Source: Nocardia farcinica (GTDB taxonomy: Bacteria > Actinomycetota > Actinomycetes > Mycobacteriales > Mycobacteriaceae). Taken from it: 64,000 bases of DNA. The first letter of the stretch is position 1. The number at the start of each line of letters is the position of its first letter. Location: the NCBI RefSeq assembly GCF_001182745.1, contig NZ_LN868939.1, positions 1,674,001 to 1,738,000 of the forward strand. The letters are read 5' to 3'. Shown here one piece after another: positions 1-8,510 of the stretch. The notes beneath the pieces are model-generated. The model was not told the DNA's origin. It saw nothing but the letters and a program-made list of their open reading frames with translations, and ran no database searches. The translations under genes and the position numbers were made by a program.

Positions 1-586
1 CGTCGCCCTCGCCGACCACGACCTGCGCCATCATCCCGGCCCGGCGGGCGCGGAACTCGGGGTCGGAGCCGTCCACCCAGGAGAAGACGATGTCGATGTC
101 GAAGCCGACGTCGGTGGGCTGCGGGGCGAACATCTGCGCCAGCGTCGGCCAGCTGCGGTCGAACAGCCGGACCTCGGTGAACTCCACGTCGGCCAGGTCG
201 AAGACGGTGCGGGTCAACGCGTTCGGGCGCGGGCATTCGACCGTGTCGCCGTGGTACTCCCACAGCTCCAGCTCCACGTGGTGGGCCGGGTCGCGGTCGC
301 GGCCGAGCCGGACGACGTCGGGCTGCGGCTGCGTGCAGACGAAACCGGCCGCGGCCGCGGCCGAGGTGACCCGCCGGACCATCGCGCGATGGGCGGCGTC
401 GGCGGCCAGCACCAGCCGGTGGTCGCGGTCGCGCACCAGCAGGAACGGCACCTCGGCCGCGGCGAGCTGCGCCCGCAGATAACCCAGGTCGGCGATCGTC
501 GCCTCGGAGACGGCGAGGTTGCCCGCCACCTGCCCCGCGACCGCGTCCACGGTGCCGAAATCCATTCCACCCATGCCGGTATCCAT
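1..586 (-). CDS. Stealth-family polysaccharide phosphotransferase (N-terminal part, runs off window)
   Basis: The first 195 codons are present. Residues 162-176 read FDIDIVFSWVDGSDP, which is conserved region 1 of the Stealth family, enzymes that transfer sugar-phosphate units onto capsular or cell-surface glycans (mycobacterial CpsY and human GlcNAc-1-phosphotransferase are relatives). The 160 residues before it are an alpha/beta region without a motif I recognise; such N-terminal extensions are usual in actinobacterial members. The ATG is chosen because TGGAGGC lies six bases upstream on the minus strand. CR2-CR4, which carry the other catalytic residues, would lie beyond base 1, so activity cannot be judged. 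Family sure; acceptor glycan unknown. Confidence 0.8.
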   Translation of the reverse strand, partial: MDTGMGGMDFGTVDAVAGQVAGNLAVSEATIADLGYLRAQLAAAEVPFLLVRDRDHRLVLAADAAHRAMVRRVTSAAAAAGFVCTQPQPDVVRLGRDRDPAHHVELELWEYHGDTVECPRPNALTRTVFDLADVEFTEVRLFDRSWPTLAQMFAPQPTDVGFDIDIVFSWVDGSDPEFRARRAGMMAQVVVGEGD

Positions 587-1121
587 GTCTGCCTCCACAC
601 GTTCGCTGTCCGAGAGAATTCGCCCGCACCTCGCTCTCACCGCACCGGGAGTCGGGCGACCGCCGCGGCGACGCCGATGCGTCACCGCGGTGCGGTCCGG
701 CCCGGTGCGGTGCGGAGTCAGACGTGGGGAGCGGTGCCGTAGTGCCGGAACGTCGTGATCCGCCGAACTCGGGACGAGTGGTAAACCATTTCGTTCTCAC
801 CTCACTCACGCACCGGACGCGTCACGCGTCGTCAACAGGAGAGCGCGGTTCCGAGGTGGCGACCGAGCGCGACCGTGGAACAGCACGCAGGGCCGGACAG
901 TCATCGGCCGGCGAAACGAAGAACGCCTGGTGAACAGGACGTTGCATAGGAATGATGCCCCCGTGGCGAGATTCCGTCAATCGGACCCTACCGGGGCGTA
1001 GCAGGGCGGCGCGGGCGGCCGGAGCGGGCGACGGGGACCACCGTTGCACCAGCGGGCATGTGCGCCAGCACCTTAGACTGGCAGGGGCGCGGCACAGCCC
1101 GCCGCGCACGAGATCCGCGAG
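587..1121. other. Intergenic region without a convincing gene
   Basis: This is the divergent spacer between the Stealth-type gene and the flavin split-barrel gene. Short open frames cross it, but their arginine-rich composition and lack of ribosome sites make them look spurious. A TAGACT hexamer at 1074-1079, about 43 bases before the plus-strand start, is the only -10-like element I would point to. No hairpin terminator, repeat or RNA was recognised. Confidence 0.5.
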
Positions 1122-1577
1122 GTGACGAAGTTGACAGCTGATCATCCCGAGCTCGACGTGCTACCGCAGTGGCCGCAGGAGACCATCGCCGTGCTCGTCA
1201 CGACCGACCCTGCGCCCCATGCCATCCCGGTCTCGTGGCCGGTGCGCGCGGGCGATCGCCGCATCCTGATCAGCCTGAAGTCCGACCGCGGTTCACTGGC
1301 ACGGTTGCGGGAGCGCCCGGACGTGGCGCTGCTGATCCTGGGCGGCGGCGACGTGGCGCTGTGCGCGCGCGGCACCGCGAAGGTGATCGCCGAGGAGATG
1401 CCGGGGGCGCCGGACTACGTCGCCGTCCAGATCGATGTCGCGGTGATCGACGATCACCGCCAGTCCGCGTTCGCGGTCGCGCAGGGCATCCAGCGCACCG
1501 TGCTCGACGAGTCCGAGTTGAACGCGTTGAAGGGCCGCGTGGCGACGCTGCGCGACTGGGCCGAGCACCCGAACTGA
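1122..1577 (+). CDS. Pyridoxamine 5'-phosphate oxidase-like (FMN/F420 split-barrel) family protein
   Basis: The 151-residue product has the size and composition of the flavin split-barrel fold: an N-terminal strand pair around residues 22-40 (IAVLVTTDPAPHAIPVSW), then a basic strand LISLKSDRGSLARLRERPDVALL typical of the phosphate-binding part of PNPOx-like and F420-dependent reductases, and a C-terminal helix. Members use FMN or F420 to reduce or oxidise small molecules; the substrate here cannot be told. Start is GTG at 1122, with TTG at 1131 as an alternative; no strong ribosome site precedes either. The TerD gene follows 52 bases later on the same strand. Confidence 0.7.
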   Translation: MTKLTADHPELDVLPQWPQETIAVLVTTDPAPHAIPVSWPVRAGDRRILISLKSDRGSLARLRERPDVALLILGGGDVALCARGTAKVIAEEMPGAPDYVAVQIDVAVIDDHRQSAFAVAQGIQRTVLDESELNALKGRVATLRDWAEHPN

Positions 1578-1629
1578 CCCGCACACAACGAGAGAGGCGG
1601 CGCCGCCGTGCGCCGAACGGAAGGGGATC

Positions 1630-2205
1630 ATGAGCGTCACACTCGCCAAGGGCGGCAACGTCTCGCTGTCCAAGCAGGCGCCGAACCTGACGAAGGTCGC
1701 GGTCGGACTCGGCTGGGACGTCCGTACCACCACCGGTGCGGACTACGACCTCGACGCCAGCGCGCTGGCGTGCGGGCCGAACCTGAAGGTGCTGTCCGAC
1801 CAGCACTTCGTCTTCTACAACAACCTGCGCTCGCCGGAGGGCACCATCGAGCACACCGGCGACAACCTCACCGGCGAGGGCGAGGGTGACGACGAGGTGG
1901 TCAACGTCGATCTGGCCGCCACGCCGCCGACGATCACCAACATCTTCTTCGCCGTGTCGATCCACGACGCCGACGCGCGCGGGCAGTCCTTCGGCCAGAT
2001 CCGCAACGCCTTCATCCGGGTCGTCGATCAGCAGACCGGCGCCGAGCTGGCCCGCTACGACCTGACCGAGGACGCCTCCACCGAGACCGCGATGATCTTC
2101 GGCGAGCTGTACCGGCACGGCGGCGAGTGGAAGTTCCGCGCCATCGGCCAGGGCTACGCCTCGGGCCTGGCCGGCATCGCCCGCGACTACGGGGTCAACG
2201 TCTAG
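1630..2205 (+). CDS. terD: TerD-family protein (tellurium/stress response, Ca-binding fold)
   Basis: 191 residues covering one complete TerD domain. It opens with MSVTLAKGGNVSLSK and carries DYDLDASA near residue 38, the acidic calcium-binding stretch of TerD/TerE/CABP1 proteins, and FYNNLRSP, HTGDNLTGEGEGDDE and FRAIGQGY blocks characteristic of the family. TerD proteins are cytoplasmic, bind calcium and are linked to tellurite, phage or general envelope stress; single-copy paralogues are common in actinobacteria and their exact role is unsettled. The ATG follows AAGGGG. It is convergent with the MATE exporter gene (25 bases between stops) and there is no ter operon around it. Confidence 0.9.
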   Translation: MSVTLAKGGNVSLSKQAPNLTKVAVGLGWDVRTTTGADYDLDASALACGPNLKVLSDQHFVFYNNLRSPEGTIEHTGDNLTGEGEGDDEVVNVDLAATPPTITNIFFAVSIHDADARGQSFGQIRNAFIRVVDQQTGAELARYDLTEDASTETAMIFGELYRHGGEWKFRAIGQGYASGLAGIARDYGVNV

Positions 2206-2230
2206 TCCGCCGGGTCCGTGGGCACCGCGC

Positions 2231-3625
2231 TCAGGCGGTGCCCACGGTCTGCGGCAGCGGCCGCGGCCGCGGGAGGGCCAGGCCGTCGAGCAGGACGAAA
2301 TACCGGCGCACCATGAGGATCGCCGTCGCGGCCAGGCCCGCGGTCAGCCCCCACCACACGCCCGGTGCGCCGAGGCCGACCGGCAGCGCCAGCACCAGCG
2401 CGGTGGGCAGACCGACGAGCCAATACCCGATCAGCGACAGCCGGAACCCGGCGCCGGTCTCCTCCAGCCCGCGCAGCAGCCCGGTACCGATGTTCTGGGC
2501 GGCGTCGAAGAACTGCAGGACGATGCCGATCAGCAGCAGCACCCGGGCGATGTCGAGGGTCGCCGTGTCGGCCGGGTCCAGGAACGGGCGCAGCACCAGC
2601 TGCGGCGCCAGCACGTACAGCGCACCCGTCACCGCCGCCACCACACCCGCGTAGCGCAGCGCGAGCCATGCGACGTGGCGGGCGTGCGCGTGTTCGTCGC
2701 GGGCCACGGCGTGGCTGACCAGGATCGAGGCGCCGTGCGAGAGGCCGATCGCGACCTGGAACACGATGTAGATGATCTGGTAGACGACGTTGTGCGCGGC
2801 CAGCGCCGCGGGTCCGAGGCTGCCCATGACCAGCGCGAGTACCGAGAACATCCCGGCCTCGGAGCCGTAGGTCAACGCGATCGGCGTGCCGAGACGCAGC
2901 TCGGCGAGGACCGTACGCCCGCGCACCGGCCACGGCCGGACCGACAGCATCGCCCCGAGCCGCTCGTCGTGGCGCACCATCGCCCAGAAGACACCGAAGG
3001 TGATCAGGAAGACCAGCGAGGTCGCCACGCCGACGCCGGTGAGCCCCAGTGCGGGCACACCCGCCCAGCCGTGGATGAAGGCCAGCGCGAGCACCAGGTT
3101 CAGCGCGATCGATGCCAGCGTCACCAGCAGCAGGGCCTGCGGTCGCTGCATGCCGACGGTGTACTGCCGCAGCACCTGGAACCACAGGCACGGCAGCAGG
3201 CCGGGGGCGAGCGCGACCAGCAACGGGCGCGCCTCGGCGAGCACGCTCGCGTCCTGGCCCAGCCATTGCAGGGACCAGCCGAGCCCGATCAGCACCGCAC
3301 CGCCGAGGAGTCCGGCCAGGGTGGCGACGAGGAAGCTGGCGCGCACGATCTCGCGCACCTCGCCCGCGGGCGAGTCACCTCGTTTGTCCGCGGCGCTCAC
3401 CGCGGCCGCCACCTGGTTGCCGGTGCCGGTGACCAGCCCCACGCACATCGTGCGGATCTGGTTGAACAGCACCAGTGCCAGTCCGCCCGCGGCGACCGCG
3501 CCGACCCCGAGGGTGCCCATGAGCGCGATGTTGGTGGTCGACACGGCGATCTGGGCCAGCTGGGTCAGCGCGATCGGCGTGGCCAGCGCGGCCAGCCTGC
3601 GCGTGTCCGGACCGAACGGAGTCAT
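2231..3625 (-). CDS. MATE-family efflux transporter, last gene of the iron-box operon
   Basis: 464 residues with about twelve hydrophobic segments and the two-fold MATE arrangement; the N-terminus (ALATPIALTQLAQIAVSTTN) matches the first MATE helix. MATE proteins export cationic or small organic compounds using a proton or sodium gradient. The ATG at 3625 is preferred over longer in-frame extensions because GAGGTG stands just upstream and the extension overlaps the preceding gene. It lies 40 bases after the SbnA-like gene on the same strand, so I infer that it exports the product of that pathway. It could instead be an unrelated multidrug pump. Confidence 0.88.
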   Translation of the reverse strand: MTPFGPDTRRLAALATPIALTQLAQIAVSTTNIALMGTLGVGAVAAGGLALVLFNQIRTMCVGLVTGTGNQVAAAVSAADKRGDSPAGEVREIVRASFLVATLAGLLGGAVLIGLGWSLQWLGQDASVLAEARPLLVALAPGLLPCLWFQVLRQYTVGMQRPQALLLVTLASIALNLVLALAFIHGWAGVPALGLTGVGVATSLVFLITFGVFWAMVRHDERLGAMLSVRPWPVRGRTVLAELRLGTPIALTYGSEAGMFSVLALVMGSLGPAALAAHNVVYQIIYIVFQVAIGLSHGASILVSHAVARDEHAHARHVAWLALRYAGVVAAVTGALYVLAPQLVLRPFLDPADTATLDIARVLLLIGIVLQFFDAAQNIGTGLLRGLEETGAGFRLSLIGYWLVGLPTALVLALPVGLGAPGVWWGLTAGLAATAILMVRRYFVLLDGLALPRPRPLPQTVGTA

Positions 3626-3665
3626 GGCTGCACCTCGGTGTGCGCGGGGCGATACGGCGGGGTGA

Positions 3666-4694
3666 TCATCGCGCGTGGGCCAGGGCGGGGCGGCGGGCGG
3701 CGGGTGCGTACCGGCGCAGGTGCTCGCGCACGCGGTCCTCGACGGCCGGGGCGAGCAGGTCACGCGCGCGCATCCAGTCGTCGTCGAAGACGGTGTCGAG
3801 GTACTTCTCCCCGCCGTCGCACACGATGGTGACCACCGTCGACCCGGGCGGGAACTGCTCGAGCCGCTCCAGGCCGACATACACCGAGCCGCCCGCGGAG
3901 CCGCCGAGCATGAGCCCGAGTTCGGCCGCGACGGCGCGCGCGGTGGCGAAGGCATCGGTGTCGGACACCTTCACGCCCTCGTCGAGCAGCGAGTAGTCGA
4001 CGGCGGTGCCGATGGTGGCGCCGGGCGGCGTGCCGGTGCCGGACTGCCAGTACGGGCCGCCCGGGCCGCCGAAGGCGATCGAGCCCACCGGCTCCACCCC
4101 GATCACGTGCGGCGGGCAGCCGAGCTGGCGCAGCCGGGTCGCGGTGCCGAAGAGCGAGCCGCCGGTGCCCACCGCCGACAGCAGGATGTCGACCCGCTCG
4201 ACATCTTCCAGCAATTCTTCGGCGACCGGGTAGTAGCCGACCGCGTTGGCGTCGTTGTTGTGCTGCTCGGTGAAGTACCCGCCGCATTCGGCCGCCATCG
4301 CCTCGGCCAGGTCCTCCCGTGCCGAGGTCGCCAATCCGTCGTCACCCTCGTCGGCGACGTACACCAGTTCCGCACCCATCGCTGCCATCGCGCGCAGTTT
4401 GTCCTTACAGGCGTGGTGATCGACCACCGCGGTGAAGCGATACCCACGTTCGGCGGCAACCACCGCGAGGCCGAGCCCGGTATTGCCGGACGTGGACTCG
4501 ATGATATGCCCGCCAACCTCCAGCAAACCGCGCCGCTCCGCGTCGAGCACCATTTCGCGTGCCATCCGGATCTTGGCGGCGCCGGTGGGGTTGAACTGCT
4601 CCAGCTTGAGCAGCAGGCGGGTGCCGGTGTCGGTGGTGGCGAGTTCGAACAGTGGCGTGCGGCCGATCAGATCCGTCACACGGGTGACGAGCAT
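3666..4694 (-). CDS. SbnA-like PLP synthase (diaminopropionate or related C-N bond formation)
   Basis: 342 residues of the cysteine-synthase fold. The PLP lysine is K41 in NPTGAAK, the phosphate loop is STSGNTG near 85-91, and the tail VTIVCDGGEKYLD resembles S. aureus SbnA more than CysK. SbnA condenses O-phosphoserine with glutamate to give N-(1-amino-1-carboxy-2-ethyl)glutamate, which SbnB splits to 2,3-diaminopropionate. The usual NPxGSxKDR of cysteine synthases is NPTGAAKIR here. The ATG follows GAGGAG eight bases upstream. It sits 97 bases after the decarboxylase gene, with an SbnB-like gene in the same operon, which favours an SbnA role over cysteine synthesis. Donor and acceptor substrates are inferred, not shown; an aspartate-using (EDDS-like) variant is possible. 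Confidence 0.82.
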   Translation of the reverse strand: MLVTRVTDLIGRTPLFELATTDTGTRLLLKLEQFNPTGAAKIRMAREMVLDAERRGLLEVGGHIIESTSGNTGLGLAVVAAERGYRFTAVVDHHACKDKLRAMAAMGAELVYVADEGDDGLATSAREDLAEAMAAECGGYFTEQHNNDANAVGYYPVAEELLEDVERVDILLSAVGTGGSLFGTATRLRQLGCPPHVIGVEPVGSIAFGGPGGPYWQSGTGTPPGATIGTAVDYSLLDEGVKVSDTDAFATARAVAAELGLMLGGSAGGSVYVGLERLEQFPPGSTVVTIVCDGGEKYLDTVFDDDWMRARDLLAPAVEDRVREHLRRYAPAARRPALAHAR

Positions 4695-4791
4695 GGGTGG
4701 TCTCCTCGGGTACGGGGGCGGGCCGCGGCACGGCCGTCCGGCGCGCGTACCGGGGCCCGCGTGGTGGTGTGGATGGTGGGGTGACGGCGCG

Positions 4792-6303
4792 TCAGCGGGT
4801 GTCCAGGGCCCAGCGCAGTCGGCCGCCGTCGGTCTCGTGCAGTACGACCTTCGGCGGGATCGGTAGTTCATGGAAGGCGGATTCGTTGGAATCCATCTGG
4901 TACCCGGCGGTATTCGGGTAGACGAGCAGGTCGCCGGGTTCGGCGGCGCGCGGCAGGGGGATGCGCCGCCAGCTGAGCATGTCCGACTCCAGGCAACTGG
5001 TGGCGCCCACGCAGGTGGGGGTGGGCGCACCGGGGCGGGTGGGCCACAGCAGCGGGTCGGGTAGGTATTCGCTGGCGAACCACTGCTCGGACAGGCTCAG
5101 GCTGGTGCCGTCGACGGTCAGCAGCCGGTACGGCCGCCCGTGCGCGTGGCGGGTCTTGGCGCCGCGCACGCCGAACACGGTGCAGCCCGCCCGGTCGAGC
5201 AGCGCGCGGCCCGGCTCGATCGCGAGCCGGATGCCGTTGCCGCGCAGCAACTCCGCGAGGCCACCGTGACGCAGGATCTCCGCGAGCATGGCGGCGCCGG
5301 GAACGGGGAAGTGGTAGGGGTAGTAGGAGTCGAAGCTCTTGCCCGCGTGGAACCAGGCGGGCCCGGCCGCCGCGGTGAACGCCGCCCACGCCTGCGCCGG
5401 GACGTAGTCGACACCGAAACCGCCGCCGATGGAGATGGTGTCGGCGGCGTGGCCCTCGGCGCGGGCGCGTACACACCGCTCGACCAGGACGGCCGCCAGC
5501 TCGGCGCGGGCGCTCGCCTCGTACCCGCCGAGGTGGAAGCTGAATCCGGCCAACCGGATCCGGGTGCCGGCGAGCAGGGTGAGCGCCCGGTCCAGTTCCT
5601 CGTCGGTCATGCCGAAGCGGCTGTCCGATGCCGGTGGTAGCACGCGCAGCAGCACCCGGGTGTCGAATCCTGCGGCGACCATCCGCTCGAGTTCGTCGAC
5701 GGCGTCGACGGCGACCACCGCGCCGTGCCGGGTGGCCAGCCACAGCAACTCGTCGGATTTCGCCGGTCCGGTGACCATCAGCTCCGGGCCGCGCACGCCC
5801 TGGGCCAGCGCCGCGGTCAGCTCGCCGACGCTGGCCACGTCCACGCCCGCGCCCTGTTCCGCGCACGCCCGCGCGATGCAGACGGCCTTGTTCGCCTTCT
5901 TGCCGTAGTAGACGTATCCGTCGACCCCGGCCGTGGTGAAGGCGACCTGGAACGCGGCGATGTTGGCCCGCACCCGCGCCGGGGCGAGCAGATGGAACGG
6001 CGTACCGACGGCGAAGGCGATGTCGGCCAACAGGTCCGGGTCCGCCAGCACCCGCCGCTCCCAGTCGCCCAGGTGCGCGGGCATGGGCACGGCCGCGATC
6101 GAGGCGGCGTCGTCGCCCGGCCGTTCCGGCCAGCCCGGGATCGGCAGGGGCACGGTCTCGTCGGGCAGCGCCGGTGCGGGCGCGACGTCCGCGGGCGCCT
6201 CGGCGCTATCGTCGGCCGCCCGCGGGACGTACGCGGCCGGGTCGACCTCGAACAGCACCATCTCGCCCGCGCCGGGCAGGTCCACGCCCACCTCTGTTCC
6301 CAC
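4792..6303 (-). CDS. Fold-type III PLP decarboxylase (ODC/DapDC family, SbnH-like)
   Basis: 503 residues. The alanine-racemase-type barrel starts near residue 95: the PLP lysine is in YYGKKANK, a HLGG motif follows the middle, GGGFG binds phosphate, EPGRALL is the typical C-terminal half-site, and CLESD carries the active-site Cys and Asp. This makes it an amino-acid decarboxylase of the ornithine/diaminopimelate class; SbnH, which decarboxylates citryl-diaminopropionate, belongs here. About 90 N-terminal residues, rich in Ala, Pro and Asp, precede the barrel and are unusual. GTG at 6303 is chosen because GGAGG lies seven bases upstream inside a repeated hairpin; a GTG at 6330 is possible. 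A lysA role is unlikely given the context. Confidence 0.82.
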   Translation of the reverse strand: MGTEVGVDLPGAGEMVLFEVDPAAYVPRAADDSAEAPADVAPAPALPDETVPLPIPGWPERPGDDAASIAAVPMPAHLGDWERRVLADPDLLADIAFAVGTPFHLLAPARVRANIAAFQVAFTTAGVDGYVYYGKKANKAVCIARACAEQGAGVDVASVGELTAALAQGVRGPELMVTGPAKSDELLWLATRHGAVVAVDAVDELERMVAAGFDTRVLLRVLPPASDSRFGMTDEELDRALTLLAGTRIRLAGFSFHLGGYEASARAELAAVLVERCVRARAEGHAADTISIGGGFGVDYVPAQAWAAFTAAAGPAWFHAGKSFDSYYPYHFPVPGAAMLAEILRHGGLAELLRGNGIRLAIEPGRALLDRAGCTVFGVRGAKTRHAHGRPYRLLTVDGTSLSLSEQWFASEYLPDPLLWPTRPGAPTPTCVGATSCLESDMLSWRRIPLPRAAEPGDLLVYPNTAGYQMDSNESAFHELPIPPKVVLHETDGGRLRWALDTR

Positions 6304-6347
6304 AGCGGCACCTCCGTGCCCTAATCCCACAGTGGCACCTCCGTGCC
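6298..6347 (-). repeat. 23-bp direct repeat with GGAG-loop hairpins at the SbnB/decarboxylase junction
   Basis: Two 23-bp copies (6298-6320 and 6325-6347, one mismatch) are separated by four bases that include part of the SbnB-like stop codon. On the minus strand each contains GGCACGGAGGTGCC, a five-base stem with the Shine-Dalgarno GGAG in the loop. One copy lies in the last codons of the SbnB-like gene and the other directly before the decarboxylase GTG. Confidence 0.75.
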
Positions 6348-7331
6348 GCGGCCCTCGGCGATGGCGCGTTCGGCGAGGGCGTGGGCGACGGCGATGTCGG
6401 TGAGCACCAGACCGCTGTTGTAGACGAAGATCTTCTCCTCGTCCGAGCGCCTGCCCACCGCGCGCCGGGTGAGAATGTGCGGCAGTTCGGCGTCCACGCC
6501 GCGCAGTGTGCCGTCCGGCCCGGCCATGTCGGTGCCGGTCAGCCGCATCTGCTCGGCGCTGGTGGCCACCACGCGGTCGGCCTCGACCAGGGTCGAGGGC
6601 GCCAGGCCGTAGCCGACCAGGACGACGGTGGAACCCGGTGCCAGATCGGCGGATTCGAGGGCGACCTCGGTGCCGGGGCCCGCGGTCGCCAGCACCACGT
6701 CCGCGCCCGCCGCCGCGGCACGTGGATCCTCGACGGTCTCGAGCAGCGCGTGCGGGTTGTGCTCGGCCAGGTGCCGGTGCACGGCCGCCAGCCCCTCGGC
6801 GTGCGTGCCGTAGACCATCAGCTTGCGCAGCTGCGGATTGGCCGCCAGCAGGTGCGGCAGCGCGTTACGGCCCTGGGTGCCGGTGCCGATGAGCAGCACG
6901 CTCTCCGCGCCGCGGCGCATCGTCTCGCGCACCAGCAGCGCCGACACCGCCGGGGTGCGCAGCGCGCCGACGCGCGCGCAGTCCATCATCGCGATGGGTG
7001 CGCCGGTGGTGTCGTCGTAGAGCGTGATGGTGGTGTAGTAGCGCTTGGTGCTGCGGTCGTGGCCGGGGTCGAACTTGTAGCTGGTCTTCATGGCGACCAC
7101 CCGGCGCCGGCCGTCGCGGCCCAACATGGCGTAGGCGACCGACCAGCCGTCCGGATTGGCCACGCTGAGCTTGCGCGGATTGTCCGAATCGCCCGCGGCG
7201 AAGGCGAGATACGCGTCCTCCACGGCGCGCACCACCTCGCCCGGCGTGATCGGCACGTCGGCGAGATCGCTGCGGCTGAGCACGCGCAGCGGCGTGCTCC
7301 GGTCACGAGTGTTCACGGCGTCCTCGTTCAT
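6321..7331 (-). CDS. SbnB-like ornithine cyclodeaminase/mu-crystallin family dehydrogenase
   Basis: 336 residues, the usual length for this family. The N-terminal substrate domain contains VAMKTSYKFDPGH, and a Rossmann nucleotide site LIGTGTQGRN begins near residue 147. SbnB oxidatively splits the SbnA product into L-2,3-diaminopropionate and 2-oxoglutarate with NAD+. The paired SbnA-like gene downstream makes that reaction more likely than ornithine cyclodeamination or alanine dehydrogenase. The ATG at 7331 overlaps the oxygenase stop by 29 bases; GTG at 7316 has a better ribosome site (GAGGA) and may be the true start. Tight overlap means co-translation with the oxygenase. Confidence 0.85.
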   Translation of the reverse strand: MNEDAVNTRDRSTPLRVLSRSDLADVPITPGEVVRAVEDAYLAFAAGDSDNPRKLSVANPDGWSVAYAMLGRDGRRRVVAMKTSYKFDPGHDRSTKRYYTTITLYDDTTGAPIAMMDCARVGALRTPAVSALLVRETMRRGAESVLLIGTGTQGRNALPHLLAANPQLRKLMVYGTHAEGLAAVHRHLAEHNPHALLETVEDPRAAAAGADVVLATAGPGTEVALESADLAPGSTVVLVGYGLAPSTLVEADRVVATSAEQMRLTGTDMAGPDGTLRGVDAELPHILTRRAVGRRSDEEKIFVYNSGLVLTDIAVAHALAERAIAEGRGTEVPLWD

Positions 7332-8454
7332 CAGGTGTCGTTTCCCGCTCTGCTCCCGCTCGGCCGATCCGTTTCCGGAACGGGGCGACTGTGCGCTGCC
7401 CGTACCCATTCTCGTCGGCTTCGGCGGCCCGGCGCCGTCGTTCGGGCAGGCGGATGTTCACCCGCTTGAGCCAGCGATCGGTGCCGTCGTACCGCGCGGT
7501 GAACGGTACCCGACCGTGCACCGCGACATCGTTGTCCACCAACAGCATTTCGCCGGGCGCCAGCGCCACGGTGACGCAGACCCGTTCCAGCTCCGCGCCC
7601 AGGCGGGCGTAGGCGAGCCGGAAGGCCGGGTCGGCGTCGTCGAGCGGAGTGTAGGCGGGGTCGTAGCGCAGCGTGGGAAACGATGCGGCTCCGGTGTTTT
7701 CGGCCGCGTCCCAGATGGTCGGCAGCGGTACGGCGGTGTGCCGCTCGTGCCCGTCGCCGTAGGAGACGTCCGGCAGGATCGGCAGCGTCGGTATGGTCAG
7801 CAGCGCGCGATCGGCGGGGTCGAGGTCCACCCGGCGGATCGAGGACACCGTGGTGCCGACCGCGTCGACGTTGCGCAGGCACGCGAGCATCAGCAGATTC
7901 GCGCGCTCGGGGTGGAACGCGTCCTCGGTGTGCGGGCTGAGCAGCGTGGCGCTGCTGGCCCCGGACTGTTCGAATTCGTGGCCGGGGCTCGGCACGATGT
8001 TGTTGACCAGCCTGCCGTCCTGCTGGCCGACCCAGCCGAACGGCTCGCCCGCGCACCGGGCGAGCAGCAGCACGGCCAGGTCGAGACGCAGCGACGCCGA
8101 GTGCGGATCCGCGGCGGCACTGCGCGCCGCCGCGCGCCAATTCGCCGGTGTGGGGCCCAATTCCGCGTCGGTGAGCGGTAGGCGGCGCAGCACCGCGGCG
8201 CCCGCGTCGCCCTCGGGCGGGCGCACGGCGTGGCGTACCGCGTCGGGCAGTTCGCCCGCGCGCGCGTCGATCAGCTCGAGCAGCGCCGGGTCGGTCAGGG
8301 TCGTGGTGTGCCGTGCCGGGCCGGGCAGGCGCGCCAGTGTGGTAGATATCTCGTCGGCCAGCTCGCGCACGGCCCGCGCGGCGGCCGCGGGGAGTTCACG
8401 GTGTTCGATGTCCAGTGGGTGAAGCGTCTTACGTTCCGGGAGAACGCTTTTCAC
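7303..8454 (-). CDS. Clavaminate synthase-like Fe(II)/2-oxoglutarate oxygenase (AsnO/VioC type)
   Basis: 383 residues. H175 and E177 in SPHTEDAFHP form the HxE iron pair of the AsnO/VioC subgroup, the distal histidine is in DNDVAVHGR, and the 2-oxoglutarate-binding arginine is probably in DRWLKRVNIR. Preceding residues (NNIVPSPGHE) also match the subgroup, whose members hydroxylate the beta carbon of free amino acids such as Asn or Arg. Start is GTG at 8454, with AAGGGA seven bases upstream; longer starts would put the iron box inside the gene. It is first in the operon. I infer it beta-hydroxylates an amino-acid building block, perhaps to make an iron-binding hydroxy acid; the substrate is unknown. 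Confidence 0.85.
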   Translation of the reverse strand: MKSVLPERKTLHPLDIEHRELPAAAARAVRELADEISTTLARLPGPARHTTTLTDPALLELIDARAGELPDAVRHAVRPPEGDAGAAVLRRLPLTDAELGPTPANWRAAARSAAADPHSASLRLDLAVLLLARCAGEPFGWVGQQDGRLVNNIVPSPGHEFEQSGASSATLLSPHTEDAFHPERANLLMLACLRNVDAVGTTVSSIRRVDLDPADRALLTIPTLPILPDVSYGDGHERHTAVPLPTIWDAAENTGAASFPTLRYDPAYTPLDDADPAFRLAYARLGAELERVCVTVALAPGEMLLVDNDVAVHGRVPFTARYDGTDRWLKRVNIRLPERRRRAAEADENGYGQRTVAPFRKRIGRAGAERETTPDERGRREHS

Positions 8455-8510
8455 CAGGGATTCCCTTCTTCGCATCGGATCGAAAAGCGGTGGGGGCGAA
8501 TCGAACTGCG

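Noticed and set aside
724..933. A 69-codon frame on the plus strand before the flavin protein gene
   Set aside because: No ribosome site, arginine/serine-rich composition like other noise frames, and no recognisable motif.
3666..4694. Assignment as cysteine synthase CysK/CysM
   Set aside because: The KDR after the PLP lysine is changed, the C-terminus resembles SbnA, and an SbnB homologue is in the same operon.
4792..6303. Assignment as lysA, diaminopimelate decarboxylase for lysine
   Set aside because: Long N-terminal arm and an iron-box operon with SbnA/SbnB argue against a housekeeping lysine gene.
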